A stretch of DNA of 64,000 nucleotides from JAUVRX01 sp049664225 (GCA_049664225.1 JBATEX010000133.1:71434-135433), one strand, 5' to 3'. Positions 1 through 9,605 are shown, numbered from the stretch's first letter. Numbers and translations: made by a program. The notes: generated by a model from the sequence alone, not told the origin.

Positions 1-1454
1 AAGGCGTAGTCGGCGAGGAAGGCTCCAACTCGTGCCACTCCTTCACGCCACATGTGCTGCAGGGGGCCGCCATCGAGACGCATTCTCGCCAATACGAACT
101 CCGCCGCAGCCGAAGCCCGATTCGTCATCTCTTCGTCGGGCAGCAGACGCCCAGCGGTCGCCAGGCCAGAGATCGCCAGACCGTTCCAGTCGGCCAGAAT
201 CTTGTCGTCGGTCGCCGGCCGCTGGCGCTGGCTGCGAGCTTCCAGCAACGCCGCTCTCAGGGGTTGGATCTGAGCCAACAAATCCTCGCGCGCCAGCCGC
301 CGCCGCAGAGCTTGATCGTCAACGCTTGCGGGCAGATGCAGCACGTAACGATCCGCTTCGAAGAAGGGTGGCCCTTCGAACCCGAACAAGGGTGCCAGGA
401 AACCGAAGTTCTCGCTACCCAGAGCGTCCAGAAGCTCCTCGCGCTGCCAGACGTAGTAGGCACCTTCGCGGCCTTGCGTTTCCGCATCGATGGCGCTCCA
501 GAACGCGCCCTCTGGTGACGTCATCTCGGTGGCGAGAAACTCGGCGGTCTGCCGTGCGATCCGAGCCGCTTCCGGGTCGGCCGTGCGAGCCCATTGCCGG
601 GCGTAGACCTCGAGAAGAAGACCGTTGTCGTAGAGCATCTTCTCGAAGTGGGGAACCCTCCACTCCGCATCGGTGGAATAGCGATGGAAGCCGCCGGCCA
701 GTTGATCGAAAATGCCGCCCCGCGCCATGCGATCCAGGGTCATCGACAGCATTCGCCCAGCCGAGGCATCTGCCGCTGCTACCTCCAGCAGCAACAGAAG
801 ATTGGCCGCCGCCGGAAACTTGGGCGCGCCTCCGAAGCCGCCCCAACGGCGGTCGAAGTGGCGCTCCAGATCGCGCAGTACTCTGTCTATCGGTGGTGGC
901 TCCGACGATCCGGCAGGCTCTCCATTGTGGCCCACGAGGTGGTGCTGCATCGCCTCTGCAACGCTCTCGGCCTGCTCCTCGACGTCCTGGCGTCGACTTC
1001 GCCAAGCCTCTGCCAGAGAGTCCAGGACGGTGACAAAACCAGGGCGCCCGGGGAGATCCCGAGGTGGAAAATAGGTGCCGGCGTAAAAGGGCCGCAGCTC
1101 CGGCGTCAGAAAGACGGAATTGGGCCATCCGCCGTGGTGCGTGAGGATCTGCGTCGCCAGCATGTAGATCTCGTCGAGGTCGGGCCTCTCCTCCCGGTCC
1201 ACTTTGATGCACACGAAGTCCCGGTTCATCTTCTCGGCGATCGCCGGGTCAGAGAAGGACTCCCGTTCCATCACGTGACACCAGTAGCAGGTCGAGTATC
1301 CGACCGACAGGAAGATCGGTCTATCCTCCCGCTTCGCCCTGGCGAGAGCCTCCTCACCCCATGGATACCACTCCACGGGGTTCGACTTGTGCAGCAGAAG
1401 ATAGGGACTGGTCTCGGCAGCGAGCCGGTTGCTGCCCGGCTGGTCGGCTTTCAT
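1..1454 (-). CDS. DUF255 / thioredoxin-domain protein (YyaL/SSP411-like), 3' end beyond window
   Basis: The reading frame is open from the ATG at 1454 to the left edge, giving at least 484 residues, so the C-terminus is missing. The N-terminus matches the DUF255 thioredoxin-like family: ETSPYLLLHKSNPVEWYPW near residues 14-32, then a Cys-Tyr-Trp-Cys motif at 56-59 followed by HVMERESF. Further on are GGWPNSVFLTPE, GGFGGAPKFP and GGIFDQLAGGFHRYS, typical of the (alpha/alpha)6-barrel part of these proteins. Full members are about 650-700 residues, so roughly a quarter is outside. The physiological substrate of the family is not established. The start overlaps the pssA stop (ATGA at 1451-1454), which indicates translational coupling. 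Confidence 0.93.
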   Translation of the reverse strand, partial: MKADQPGSNRLAAETSPYLLLHKSNPVEWYPWGEEALARAKREDRPIFLSVGYSTCYWCHVMERESFSDPAIAEKMNRDFVCIKVDREERPDLDEIYMLATQILTHHGGWPNSVFLTPELRPFYAGTYFPPRDLPGRPGFVTVLDSLAEAWRSRRQDVEEQAESVAEAMQHHLVGHNGEPAGSSEPPPIDRVLRDLERHFDRRWGGFGGAPKFPAAANLLLLLEVAAADASAGRMLSMTLDRMARGGIFDQLAGGFHRYSTDAEWRVPHFEKMLYDNGLLLEVYARQWARTADPEAARIARQTAEFLATEMTSPEGAFWSAIDAETQGREGAYYVWQREELLDALGSENFGFLAPLFGFEGPPFFEADRYVLHLPASVDDQALRRRLAREDLLAQIQPLRAALLEARSQRQRPATDDKILADWNGLAISGLATAGRLLPDEEMTNRASAAAEFVLARMRLDGGPLQHMWREGVARVGAFLADYA

Positions 1455-2155
1455 GAAGCCGAGCCAGCTTCCTGGAAGCGTCGATCCTCGCTCTTGGCCA
1501 CCAGAAGAATGACTACATTCCAGAGATTCCACCAACCCACTGTGTACCAGTTGGGCCAAGCCACCACAGCAAAGTAGTTGAGGATCCCCACCAGAAGGGC
1601 CACTGTAACGCTACTCTTGCCGCGAAACTCGGGCAGCTGCAGGCGCGAGATCATGAGGCCCGCCAGGATCAGCAGTACCAGAGCGGCCGCGAGGGCCGGG
1701 ATCTGATCCCTCATCAACACCAGTGCCATGACATAGCCGGCCCCGACCGGCGTCGGAACTCCGGTGGTCGACCGAGCCTTGCCATGGGCGTCGGATGTCA
1801 GGTTGAAGCGTGCCAGTCGAAGAACTCCGGCCAGTAGGTAGATCAAGGATACGATCACACCCATCGCTCCCAACGACCGCAGGATCGCCGCATGGGCCAG
1901 GAAAGCGGGCGCCGCACAGAAGCTCACGGCATCGCTGAAGCTATCCATCTCTTGCCCGAATTCACTCGTGACCTTCAGTCGCCGAGCTACCTTGCCGTCG
2001 AATAGATCCAACAGAACAGCTAGCATCAGAAGGTACACGGCGGTTTCGAACCGCCCCTCGGCTGCTGCCAGCATTGAGAGAAACCCCGCGGTGATGTTCG
2101 CCGCGGTAATCAGGTTGGGAGCCAACCAACGGAGCCGAGAGTCAGGAGAGAGCAT
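1451..2155 (-). CDS. pssA: CDP-diacylglycerol--serine O-phosphatidyltransferase
   Basis: A 234-residue integral membrane enzyme making phosphatidylserine from CDP-diacylglycerol and serine, the first committed step to phosphatidylethanolamine. The CDP-alcohol phosphotransferase signature DGxxAR-x8-GxxxDxxxD is complete at residues 53-75 (DG..AR, then G67, D71, D75). About six to seven hydrophobic helices surround it, the usual topology of the Gram-positive-type PssA that many non-proteobacteria use. No phosphatidylserine decarboxylase gene lies in this window. It sits between a YheT-like hydrolase upstream (55-bp gap) and the DUF255 gene, whose start overlaps its stop. Other CDP-alcohol transferases share the motif, but the N-terminal LAPNLITAANITAGF is characteristic of PssA. 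Confidence 0.93.
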   Translation of the reverse strand: MLSPDSRLRWLAPNLITAANITAGFLSMLAAAEGRFETAVYLLMLAVLLDLFDGKVARRLKVTSEFGQEMDSFSDAVSFCAAPAFLAHAAILRSLGAMGVIVSLIYLLAGVLRLARFNLTSDAHGKARSTTGVPTPVGAGYVMALVLMRDQIPALAAALVLLILAGLMISRLQLPEFRGKSSVTVALLVGILNYFAVVAWPNWYTVGWWNLWNVVILLVAKSEDRRFQEAGSAS

Positions 2156-2210
2156 TTCGCTAGTCGAGGATACCGCAACAGGGCAGCTTGATCCCCAAGT
2201 TTTCAGCGGA

Positions 2211-3149
2211 CTAGTGCTGCCGTAGCCATTCTACGACCTGAGATTCCAAAGGTCTGCCATCCCCGGGCCAAATCTCCAGGGAGCGAGGCAAAGCCAGATG
2301 GCCACCCCGCGAGCTCCAGACCACCTGCAGAATCTCGGATGGCGCCTCGAGAGCCTGCTCGAGGCTCTCGGCGGGAACCATGGGGTCTTCGGCAGCGGCG
2401 ACGATCAGACTGCGTACCCGCAGCCTGGGCAGTAGGGGACCCACACTGGCCTGCCGGTAGTAGTCCAGAGCGTCGCGAAAGCCATAGCGGGGAGCGACAA
2501 CCAGACTGTCGAACTCCAGGAATGAGCGGGCTGCCGCCACGTCTTTCACCGACGGACCGTCAGGGTGGCGGCGAGCCACCTCAGCGTAGATCTCGGTGAG
2601 CTGACGCAGGAGGTAGGTTCTGTAGGCCCAGCGAGAAGGACTGTCCAACAATCTGGCCGTTGCTAGCAGGTCGACGGGAGGACAGACGGCGGCAACCGCC
2701 CGAATCGGTGGATCCTCGTCATCGACCGCCAAGCGTAATCCGATGTGTCCCCCCATCGAGTAACCGATCACCCAGACCCGGCGGTGGGAACGAGCGACGT
2801 CACTGGTCACCGCCGCTTGCAGATCGGCCGTGAGACCGGCGTGATAGACATCCTCTCCGCGACGATCCGCTCCTCGCAGATTGAGTCGCAAGCACGAGAG
2901 ACCGGCCGCAAGGCAGGCCTCGGCGCCGGCGACGAGGTAGGAGCTATCTGCACAACCTCCGAGGCCATGAACCAAGACGACCAGGCCCTCTGCCGCTTCG
3001 GCCCGGCTCAACCTGCCTGTCAGGCGCAACGATCCCCGACGAGGATCTTCGACAACACCGGCCCAAGCTTCCGAGGGCGGTGGACTCGGTGGGCGAAGCC
3101 AGCGCCGTAGAAATGCGCCCATGGTCCACGCATGGCCCCTCAAGGACAT
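2211..3149 (-). CDS. alpha/beta hydrolase, YheT-like
   Basis: Alpha/beta-hydrolase fold protein of about 312 residues. The oxyanion region reads VLVHGLGGCADSSY, the nucleophile elbow GYSMGG carries the catalytic serine, the acid is probably the Asp in AAEDPMVP, and the histidine is in RGGHLAL near the C-terminus. The pattern HGLGG...YLVAGAEACLAAGLSCLRLNLRGAD is typical of the YheT/UPF0017 branch, whose natural substrates are generally unknown lipids or esters. The start is uncertain. The frame extends to a TTG at 3203 that would overlap the upstream gene by 22 bp, while ATG codons lie at 3149 and 3122, the latter with GAGGGG about 13 nt upstream. I chose the first ATG. Same strand and probable operon with pssA. 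Confidence 0.85.
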   Translation of the reverse strand: MSLRGHAWTMGAFLRRWLRPPSPPPSEAWAGVVEDPRRGSLRLTGRLSRAEAAEGLVVLVHGLGGCADSSYLVAGAEACLAAGLSCLRLNLRGADRRGEDVYHAGLTADLQAAVTSDVARSHRRVWVIGYSMGGHIGLRLAVDDEDPPIRAVAAVCPPVDLLATARLLDSPSRWAYRTYLLRQLTEIYAEVARRHPDGPSVKDVAAARSFLEFDSLVVAPRYGFRDALDYYRQASVGPLLPRLRVRSLIVAAAEDPMVPAESLEQALEAPSEILQVVWSSRGGHLALPRSLEIWPGDGRPLESQVVEWLRQH

Positions 3150-3181
3150 GAAAAGGTGACAATCGGCACGATGATCCGCTT

Positions 3182-4270
3182 CTATTTCGGACTCTCTACC
3201 CAATCGGCCACGAAGACGTTGGTCTCGCCAGGCTTCTGCTGATTCCGGTTGGAGGCGAAGGCGAGCCTCGAGCCGTCGGGGGAGAACATCGGGAAGCCGT
3301 CGAACCCTGGGCTGTAGGTGATCTGCTCGAGATCACTCCCATCGACGTTGATCGCCCAGATATCGAATTCGCGGCCCGCGGGATCGCCGTGATTGGTCGA
3401 AAAGAGAATCCGGTCGCCCGAGGGAAAAAGGAAGGGTGCAAACGACGCAGCGCCCAGCTCGGTGACCTGTCGCACATCGCTGCCGTCGGCATTGGCCACG
3501 AAGACCTCCAACTTGGAGGGACGGACCAGATTCTGCGACAGCAGGCGCTGGTAATCCTCCAGCTCTTCACCGGCAGCCGGTCTCGAAGCCCGCCAGACGA
3601 TCTTGGTGCAGTCGGCCGAAAAGAACGCTCCGCCGTCGTAGCCCGGCGTCTCGGTGAGCCGCTGGACATTGCCACCGTCGGCGTCCATGGAATAGAGATC
3701 GAGGTCACCGTCCCGCGTGGAAGTGAAGATGATCGAGCCGTCCCGGCTGCAGACCGTAGCCTCGGCGTCATAGGAACCCGAATCGGTGAGCCGTCGAAGG
3801 TCCGATCCGTCGGTCTTGGCGCTGAAGATGTCCATGCTGTCGTAGAGCGGCCAGACATAGCCCTGCGAGTGGTCAGGAACGGGTGGGCAGGCGGGGCTCT
3901 CGAGATGTGTCGACGAGTACAGGACTCTCTGACCGTCAGCCGCGAAATAGGAGCAGGTAGTCCTGCCCTTGCCGGTCGAAACGAGAATCGGCTCCGCGGC
4001 TCCTTCGACCGCGAGTCTGAAGATCTGGTCGCACCCGTACGGATCTCGCGTCGACTGGAGGATCAGCTCGCTGCCATCGGGGGACCAGTAGGCCTCGGCG
4101 TTCTCTCCTCCAAAGGTCAGCTGGCGAACAACCCCAAAATGGACTTCGCGGTCTGCGGAAGATGCGTCGGTCTCGGCCCAGCTCGACGCCACCATCAAGA
4201 GGATTGTGAGCGACGTGCCAAGCACAGGGCCACAACTCCGCATGGTCGATCGAAATGCAAATCCAAACAT
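3182..4270 (-). CDS. secreted WD40-like/PD40 beta-propeller (TolB-like) protein
   Basis: A 362-residue exported protein. The N-terminus has a basic stretch and a hydrophobic core (GTSLTILLMVASSWAE), a signal peptide with probable cleavage after WAE. The mature part is a series of TolB/PD40 blades, each with variants of YWSPDGSELILQSTRDP, GSDLRRLTDSGSYDAEA and MFSPDGSRLAFASNR. Five to six blades are visible. It lacks an obvious N-terminal TolB domain and any peptidase domain, so a scaffolding or binding role in the periplasm is more likely than catalysis. The start ATG at 4270 is well supported by GGAGG about 7 nt upstream. It is divergent from the cysteine-synthase-like gene, with a 147-bp intergenic region shared by both promoters. 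Confidence 0.88.
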   Translation of the reverse strand: MFGFAFRSTMRSCGPVLGTSLTILLMVASSWAETDASSADREVHFGVVRQLTFGGENAEAYWSPDGSELILQSTRDPYGCDQIFRLAVEGAAEPILVSTGKGRTTCSYFAADGQRVLYSSTHLESPACPPVPDHSQGYVWPLYDSMDIFSAKTDGSDLRRLTDSGSYDAEATVCSRDGSIIFTSTRDGDLDLYSMDADGGNVQRLTETPGYDGGAFFSADCTKIVWRASRPAAGEELEDYQRLLSQNLVRPSKLEVFVANADGSDVRQVTELGAASFAPFLFPSGDRILFSTNHGDPAGREFDIWAINVDGSDLEQITYSPGFDGFPMFSPDGSRLAFASNRNQQKPGETNVFVADWVESPK

Positions 4271-4417
4271 ACCCGCCTCCTTGAGTCGTCTTGCCTCCGC
4301 CAGCGCTGTAACTCTCCTCCCGATGGGGGAGAAGGAACCGCTACGGCTCTCCCGTGTGCTAGATTGCCGACCCTACTCGATTTCGGAGCTCAGCTGCACT
4401 GGCAGTGTGCCGATTCT

Positions 4418-5392
4418 ATGAGAATCCACGACAACATACTCTGCACCCTGGGCAACACTCCCTTGGTCCGTTTGGATCGATTCTTCCCGGGGCCTGCCAC
4501 ACTGGCGGCCAAGCTCGAGTACTTCAACCCCGGCGGCAGCGTCAAGGATCGAATCGGACTGGCGATGATCGAAGCGGCCGAGGAGACAGGCGAGCTGCGA
4601 CCGGGGGACACCATCGTGGAACCGACCTCCGGCAACACGGGGCTCGGCCTGGCCATGGCGGCGATCCTCAAAGGCTATCCCGTGGTGTGCACGGTGACGG
4701 ACAAGATCCCGTTGGAGAAGATCACGTTGCTGGAGGCTTACGGGGTCGAGGTGATCATCTGTCCCGCCGATGTCGAACCCGAGGATCCGAGCTCCTACTA
4801 CAAGACAGCGGAGCGTATCCGAGACGAGCGGGGCGCCTTTCTGCCCTACCAGTACTACAACCAGGCCAACCCCGAAGCCCACTATCGAACCACCGGTCCA
4901 GAGATCTGGCGGCAGACGCAAGGCAGGATTACCCATTGGGTAGCGGGAATCGGCACCGGTGGCACGATCAGCGGCGTGGCCCGGTACCTCAAGGAACAGA
5001 ACCCCGAGATTCGCGTCATCGGCGTGGATCCGGTCGGCAGCGTGTACCGGTACTTCAAGGAACGTGGAGAACTGCCCCCCAAGGAACAGATTCGCCCATA
5101 CCTGATCGACGGCATCGGCGAGGATCTGCTGCCAGAGAGCGTTTGGATGGACACCATCGACGAGGTCGTTTCGGTCGACGACCACAGCGCTTACAGGGCC
5201 GTGTTCGAGTTGTCGCGCCGCGAAGCCATCTTCACCGGATCCTCGGGAAGCGCCGCTGCAGTGGCAGCACGCCAAATCGCTGAGCCCCTCCCGGAAGAAG
5301 CCCTGGTGGTGACTCTCTTCCCCGATTCGGGTGAGCGGTATCTCTCCAAGCTGAACGACGACTGGCTGGGCCGGCACGGTCTTACCCGCTGA
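4418..5392 (+). CDS. PLP-dependent cysteine synthase / cystathionine beta-synthase family enzyme
   Basis: A 324-residue fold-type II PLP enzyme. LGNTPLVRL opens the domain, GGSVKDR carries the Schiff-base lysine (K43), TSGNTG binds substrate carboxylate, GTGGTISG cradles the PLP phosphate and TGSSGSA lies near the C-terminus. It either makes cysteine from O-acetylserine or O-phosphoserine, or condenses serine with homocysteine. The DGIGEDLLPESVW segment resembles the catalytic core of cystathionine beta-synthases, but the C-terminal CBS regulatory domains are absent. Family membership is secure and exact substrate is not. The open frame runs far upstream, but homology begins at this ATG (MRIHDNILCTLGNTP); the longer frame is antisense to the PD40 gene. 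Confidence 0.92.
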   Translation: MRIHDNILCTLGNTPLVRLDRFFPGPATLAAKLEYFNPGGSVKDRIGLAMIEAAEETGELRPGDTIVEPTSGNTGLGLAMAAILKGYPVVCTVTDKIPLEKITLLEAYGVEVIICPADVEPEDPSSYYKTAERIRDERGAFLPYQYYNQANPEAHYRTTGPEIWRQTQGRITHWVAGIGTGGTISGVARYLKEQNPEIRVIGVDPVGSVYRYFKERGELPPKEQIRPYLIDGIGEDLLPESVWMDTIDEVVSVDDHSAYRAVFELSRREAIFTGSSGSAAAVAARQIAEPLPEEALVVTLFPDSGERYLSKLNDDWLGRHGLTR

Positions 5393-5551
5393 GTGAACCC
5401 GGCAGAAAGCTGCCACGCCTCATTGCCTTTCGAGCTCGTGCTACCATCGACCAAGGTGCCGCGCAACGCGTGACCCCGCCTCGAGGCTTTTAGGGGCTCT
5501 TGGGGGGTCGCAGGCCGTCAAGCGGCGTTCCATGACCGGAAGGAGAGGGTT

Positions 5552-6670
5552 GTGCGTCTATCTAGCCTTGTCACCGTCGTTGCTCTGCTCGTCTGGACTC
5601 CGGCCTCCCAGGCGACTGCGCCCCCAAATCTGCTCGAAGCTCTCGCGGCGCAGCAAGCCCTGGCTTCTCAGCATCCGAACGACCCCGAGATCTTGAACGA
5701 TCTCGGCAACCTCCTGGTTCTGGCAGGAACCCTCGACGCGGCGGAGGAAGCCTACCGTGGCTCCCTCGAGATCAATCCTGACAACACCACGACCCGGTAC
5801 AACTTGGCCCTTGTGCTCATCGAGCAGGGTAGCACCAAACAGGCGACGAAAGAGCTTCACCAGGTGCTCGAGCTGGACCCCTATCATGCCTGGTCTTATT
5901 ACCAGTTGGGAACGCTCAGCACCTCGGCAGGACGTCGAAGCCAGGCGGTGGACTTCTACACCAGGGCTCTCGCCCTGCGACCCGAGCTCGCTTCCCCGGC
6001 AATCAATCCCCACATCATCGAAAATCGCTACCTCACCGAGTCCCAGCTGCGCCTCTACCTCGCTAAAACCGAGGCGACTCAGGCACCCCGGCTGTATGAG
6101 AGGCCGGGAGACGTGGCTGATTTGTTGCTCCCGACCTCGGAACCCGATCCAACGACACCTCCGCTCGAGGAGCAGGCTACCGATCCAGAATCCACGCTGG
6201 AGGACCTGAGTGTGACCCGGCCCTATGAGCCTGCAGGCCAGGTTGACCGCGGCGGCGCTGGTACCGAAGGGACGCAGATCCGCGAAGTACGACCCACTCC
6301 CAACCGGGAGCCCGAGGAGGCTTCTCCGTTTGGGCGAAGTGAGGCGGCGGCCGAGGGGATCCTTGGCCAGACGGAGCAGGATGACGTAGGAGGCTCGGAC
6401 CGCGTCCTCACAGAAGAGGATCTCGTCCCAACGACCGTCGGACAGGGCGCTGGCTCCGTCGGTTCTTCTGGACAGCCCTCATCGACACGCTCGTCGGGCC
6501 GAGCCGGGGGAACTGTCTCCTACCCTCGGACGACGACCCCGAGGAGCGGTTCTGCATCCAGCACCACCCAAGGATCAGACTCGTTCGCGCCGACAGTCGA
6601 AAGCACCGGGAGGCTGGACCTGGAGCTACTCATCGAGGACAACTCGCCTGACTTCGCTCCCGGTCCGTGA
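5552..6670 (+). CDS. periplasmic TPR protein with long low-complexity tail
   Basis: A 372-residue protein starting at GTG, with AGGAGAGG 4 nt upstream. Residues 1-22 look like a signal peptide (MRLSSLVTVVALLVWTPASQA). Three tetratricopeptide repeats follow at about 44-77, 78-111 and 112-145 (for example ILNDLGNLLVLAGTLDAAEE). The remaining 200 residues are rich in Pro, Glu, Ser, Thr and Gly and have no recognisable fold. It is probably a periplasmic protein-protein interaction factor. Its stop codon overlaps the start of the O-antigen-ligase-like gene (GTGA at 6667-6670), so the two are translationally coupled and likely act together in surface polysaccharide assembly or export. That role is inferred from context only. 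Confidence 0.85.
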   Translation: MRLSSLVTVVALLVWTPASQATAPPNLLEALAAQQALASQHPNDPEILNDLGNLLVLAGTLDAAEEAYRGSLEINPDNTTTRYNLALVLIEQGSTKQATKELHQVLELDPYHAWSYYQLGTLSTSAGRRSQAVDFYTRALALRPELASPAINPHIIENRYLTESQLRLYLAKTEATQAPRLYERPGDVADLLLPTSEPDPTTPPLEEQATDPESTLEDLSVTRPYEPAGQVDRGGAGTEGTQIREVRPTPNREPEEASPFGRSEAAAEGILGQTEQDDVGGSDRVLTEEDLVPTTVGQGAGSVGSSGQPSSTRSSGRAGGTVSYPRTTTPRSGSASSTTQGSDSFAPTVESTGRLDLELLIEDNSPDFAPGP

Positions 6671-8538
6671 TCCCAGCCCGCGGCGCTTCAGTCCTCTCCC
6701 TGGTACCGGGGCTGCTTTTGGCCCTCCTGTCGTTCTGGTTCGGCACGCTGCCAGGCGGCGCGACATCCGGAGGCAGCGCGGTTGGTTGCGCAGCGCTTCT
6801 GTGGTTGGCCCTGATCGGCGCTCCGGACTGGCCTGATCCTCTTCGCCTGGGCCGTCGCTTCGGCATCTTCCTGCCGCTTGCCCTGGTCGCAACCGCAACC
6901 ATCAGCTGGTACCTGTCACCTGTCAGCCGGGCGGGCATGGTAGGGACCCTCCTGCTGCCGGCTTTCCTCCTGGCCCCGGCAGGAGTCGCTCGCTGCTGGC
7001 GCCAACCCCGACAGTTCCAGAACGGTGGCGACACCGTCTCGCTGGCGGTCCTCGTGATGGCTGGTTGGAGCCTCGTGGAATGGTACCGCCTCGAATCGCC
7101 TCGCGCCGCCATGCCTCTCGGTCACCACAACCTGCTGGCCGGTTGGCTCGTCTTCTTGTTGCCTGTCGCGGCGGTCGGACTCCACCGGCCCGGTGTTCGC
7201 CGTTGGCTTGCGGCAGCGGCCCTGACGATCGGTTCGGGTGCCATTTTGGCAACCGGCTCTCTGCTCGGGATGGCAGCTCTGACGCTACAGGGCATCCTGG
7301 CAGCCTGCTGGTGGCCGGCTCTTCGATTACCCTTCGCCACGGCTACAGGGCTTGCGGCTCTGAGCCAGGTACCCAGGGGACTGCGCATCTTGACTGCCAG
7401 CGACCTGTCGAGCCAGGCACGCGCGCTTTATCTACGGGCCGCGTGGGACGGCCTCGCCGAGCGCCCCGCGTGGGGCTGGGGGCCGGGTTCGACGCCCTGG
7501 TTGATCGCTCGATTCCTCGAGCCGGACCCGGCGGTCAACCCACCCAGCCAGGTGGTCGGTGACTTCCATTCGCTGCCAGCTCAGCTGGCCTTCGAAGTCG
7601 GCATGGTGGGCCTGGTGCTGGGCTCGGGCCTCTGGCTGCTATTCATTGTCCGACGGTGGCCGCCGAGGGGCACAGCGACCTCCAGCCCGGAGCGGCACGC
7701 TTGCTTTCTCGGACTGGCAGGCGGAGCTCTCTACCTTCTGGGAAACGCTCCTGTCGCTGTGCTCGCTCTACCGGCAGCCGCCGTCATCGCGACCGGAGCG
7801 GCTCTGGCGGCCGACTTCGAGACAGTGAGACGTGGCTCCCGACAACGACTCCTCTTTACCCTGCTATACCTCCTACCCGTGGGAGCATTGCTCCTGCCGA
7901 AGCTCCTGGCGCAGGTCCACTACGATCGCGCTGCGACCAACGAATCCCCGGCTCATGCCCTTGAAGAGATCGAATGGGCCAGATCCCTGGATCCCGACTT
8001 CCCGCTATACGGGGCGAGGACGGCTTGGCTTCGCGGATCACTCCATGGCGTCGACAGGGAATCGGCTCGGCTCGCCCTGCAGGCCGCTGAAGCGGCCGAG
8101 GGAATCGCACCGCTCTGGCTCGCAGCCGGCTTCATGGGCCTGGAAGCTTCAGCCGGTTGGACCGTCGAAGCCCTGTCGACCGCCCGAGACCTGGATCCTC
8201 TTTCACCGCTACCGCCCTTCCTGATGGCCGTGAGTCAACCGGACCACCCCGAAGCCGGGCTGTGGGCCGCACAGGCGCTTCGCCTAGAACCGAGACTCTC
8301 CCAGACCTCGATTCTGCTGGAGAGAAACGACCTGCAGCGGCGGGCCATCGAGGCGCTCCGAGCCAGTGGATTCAACACTGACCCGATCGTGCGCCTGGAG
8401 TCCGACCGTCGCTCGGGGGTGCCGGGTGCTGCCCTTGGACTGAGCGTGGACCGCACTCCAGCCCTCGCCTTCTCCCTCTATGCTTTTCGTCGTCGCCCTT
8501 GGCCCGCCACCCTGGTGCGTCTACCGCTCCGGCAATAG
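6667..8538 (+). CDS. O-antigen ligase-like (Wzy_C) membrane protein with C-terminal TPR-like region
   Basis: A 623-residue polytopic membrane protein. Roughly ten hydrophobic segments occupy residues 8-415. The O-antigen ligase/polymerase signature is present: LGHHNLLAGWLVF at 151-163, then RAAW (257-260) leading to GWGPGST at 270-276 and FHSLPAQLAFEVGMVGL at 300-316. Members transfer lipid-linked glycans to lipid A core, glycoproteins or other acceptors. The last 200 residues are soluble, Ala/Leu-rich and repeat-like (EEIEWARSLDPDFPL, STARDLDPLSPLPPF), resembling degenerate TPRs. The start GTG overlaps the stop of the upstream TPR gene. No glycosyltransferases or Wzx flippase lie nearby, so the glycan substrate cannot be named. 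Confidence 0.82.
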   Translation: MIPARGASVLSLVPGLLLALLSFWFGTLPGGATSGGSAVGCAALLWLALIGAPDWPDPLRLGRRFGIFLPLALVATATISWYLSPVSRAGMVGTLLLPAFLLAPAGVARCWRQPRQFQNGGDTVSLAVLVMAGWSLVEWYRLESPRAAMPLGHHNLLAGWLVFLLPVAAVGLHRPGVRRWLAAAALTIGSGAILATGSLLGMAALTLQGILAACWWPALRLPFATATGLAALSQVPRGLRILTASDLSSQARALYLRAAWDGLAERPAWGWGPGSTPWLIARFLEPDPAVNPPSQVVGDFHSLPAQLAFEVGMVGLVLGSGLWLLFIVRRWPPRGTATSSPERHACFLGLAGGALYLLGNAPVAVLALPAAAVIATGAALAADFETVRRGSRQRLLFTLLYLLPVGALLLPKLLAQVHYDRAATNESPAHALEEIEWARSLDPDFPLYGARTAWLRGSLHGVDRESARLALQAAEAAEGIAPLWLAAGFMGLEASAGWTVEALSTARDLDPLSPLPPFLMAVSQPDHPEAGLWAAQALRLEPRLSQTSILLERNDLQRRAIEALRASGFNTDPIVRLESDRRSGVPGAALGLSVDRTPALAFSLYAFRRRPWPATLVRLPLRQ

Positions 8539-8640
8539 GGAGGCTCGACAAGCTAGAATACCTACCGGCTGAACAGTGGCACCGCCTGGCCTCCTGCTGC
8601 TTCTCGGGTGGAGCGGGTACGGGTGCCCCATGGAAGAGTT

Positions 8641-9450
8641 GTGATCACTGCCATCCTGAGCAGAAAGGGAGGTGTCGGAAAGACCACCACCGCTGTCAAC
8701 CTGGCAGCGGCACTGGCTGCCCAGGGCTACAAAGTGCTGCTCGTGGATCTCGACAGCCAGGCCTCGACCTCCCTGTCCCTCGGAGTCTCGAGATGGGCCC
8801 TGGCTCCCTCGTCAGCCGATGTGCTGTTGAACTCCTATCCGATCGCCGACGCAATTCGAGCCACCCGGGTGATGGGTCTCTATCTGATCACGGCCTCGAC
8901 CGACCTGACCAGTCTGGACCGCGAGCTGGGCCCTTTGCCGCGGCGGGAAAGCCTCCTCAAGGAAGAACTCTCCGAGGTGGCCGACAGCTTCGACTTCGTG
9001 CTGATCGACTGTCCTGCCTTTCCCTCTCTGGCACCGGTCAACGCGCTCATGGCATCCGACTGCTACATCGTCCCGGCCGTGCCTCACTACCTGGCGATCG
9101 AGGGCGTGCGCAACGTCTGCGCCTCGGCAGATCGACTCTGCCAGCGCCTGGGCAGCCCGACTCGACTACTCGGAATCGCGCTCACCATGGTCGACTATCG
9201 GACCCGAGCGAGTCGAGACAACGCCCGGCAGATCCGTCAGGAATTCGAAGAGCAGGTCTTCGCCATCGAGATCCGCACCAACATTCGGTTGGCAGAGGCC
9301 CCAGCCCATGGCCAGACCATCTTCGAGTTCGACTCCAGCTCTCCGGGTGCGGAGGCATACCGACTGCTGTCCGAGGAGTTCGTCCTGCGAGCCGGCCTGA
9401 TGGGTGGAATCGCCCTGCCGACCAAGCGGACCGCCTTGGCAACCAGCTAG
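8641..9450 (+). CDS. ParA/MinD-type ATPase (orphan)
   Basis: A 269-residue P-loop ATPase of the ParA/Soj class. The deviant Walker A is KGGVGKTT at residues 9-16, Walker A' is VDLDSQAS with D38, and Walker B is FDFVLIDCP. These proteins bind DNA or membrane as ATP dimers and position plasmids, chromosomes or protein assemblies. No parB, parS cluster, minC or minE is nearby, so it is an orphan and more likely positions an envelope or chemosensory-type assembly than segregates the chromosome. The frame stays open to a GTG at 8608. I chose GTG 8641 because it gives the family-typical N-terminus MITAILSRKGGVGKT and has GGAAGAG just upstream. Confidence 0.88.
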   Translation: MITAILSRKGGVGKTTTAVNLAAALAAQGYKVLLVDLDSQASTSLSLGVSRWALAPSSADVLLNSYPIADAIRATRVMGLYLITASTDLTSLDRELGPLPRRESLLKEELSEVADSFDFVLIDCPAFPSLAPVNALMASDCYIVPAVPHYLAIEGVRNVCASADRLCQRLGSPTRLLGIALTMVDYRTRASRDNARQIRQEFEEQVFAIEIRTNIRLAEAPAHGQTIFEFDSSSPGAEAYRLLSEEFVLRAGLMGGIALPTKRTALATS

Positions 9451-9605
9451 GATCAGCAATCGTGGGATGATCTTCTCTGGGCCGAACGGCTGCCACGAAT
9501 TCGCCTGAACGCAAGCGCCCAATGCAGAAGACGGGAACCCCTTCTCTCCTTCTCCGTATCTAACCAAGAGGTGACGGCCCGAGATTTGCATCGGTTGGTC
9601 TGAAC

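Noticed and set aside
32..1577. Several plus-strand frames at the left edge
   Set aside because: They are all antisense to the DUF255 gene, whose conserved motifs are clear on the minus strand.
3389..4417. Upstream extension of the cysteine-synthase-like frame
   Set aside because: It is antisense to the PD40 gene, has no family similarity, and homology begins exactly at the ATG at 4418.
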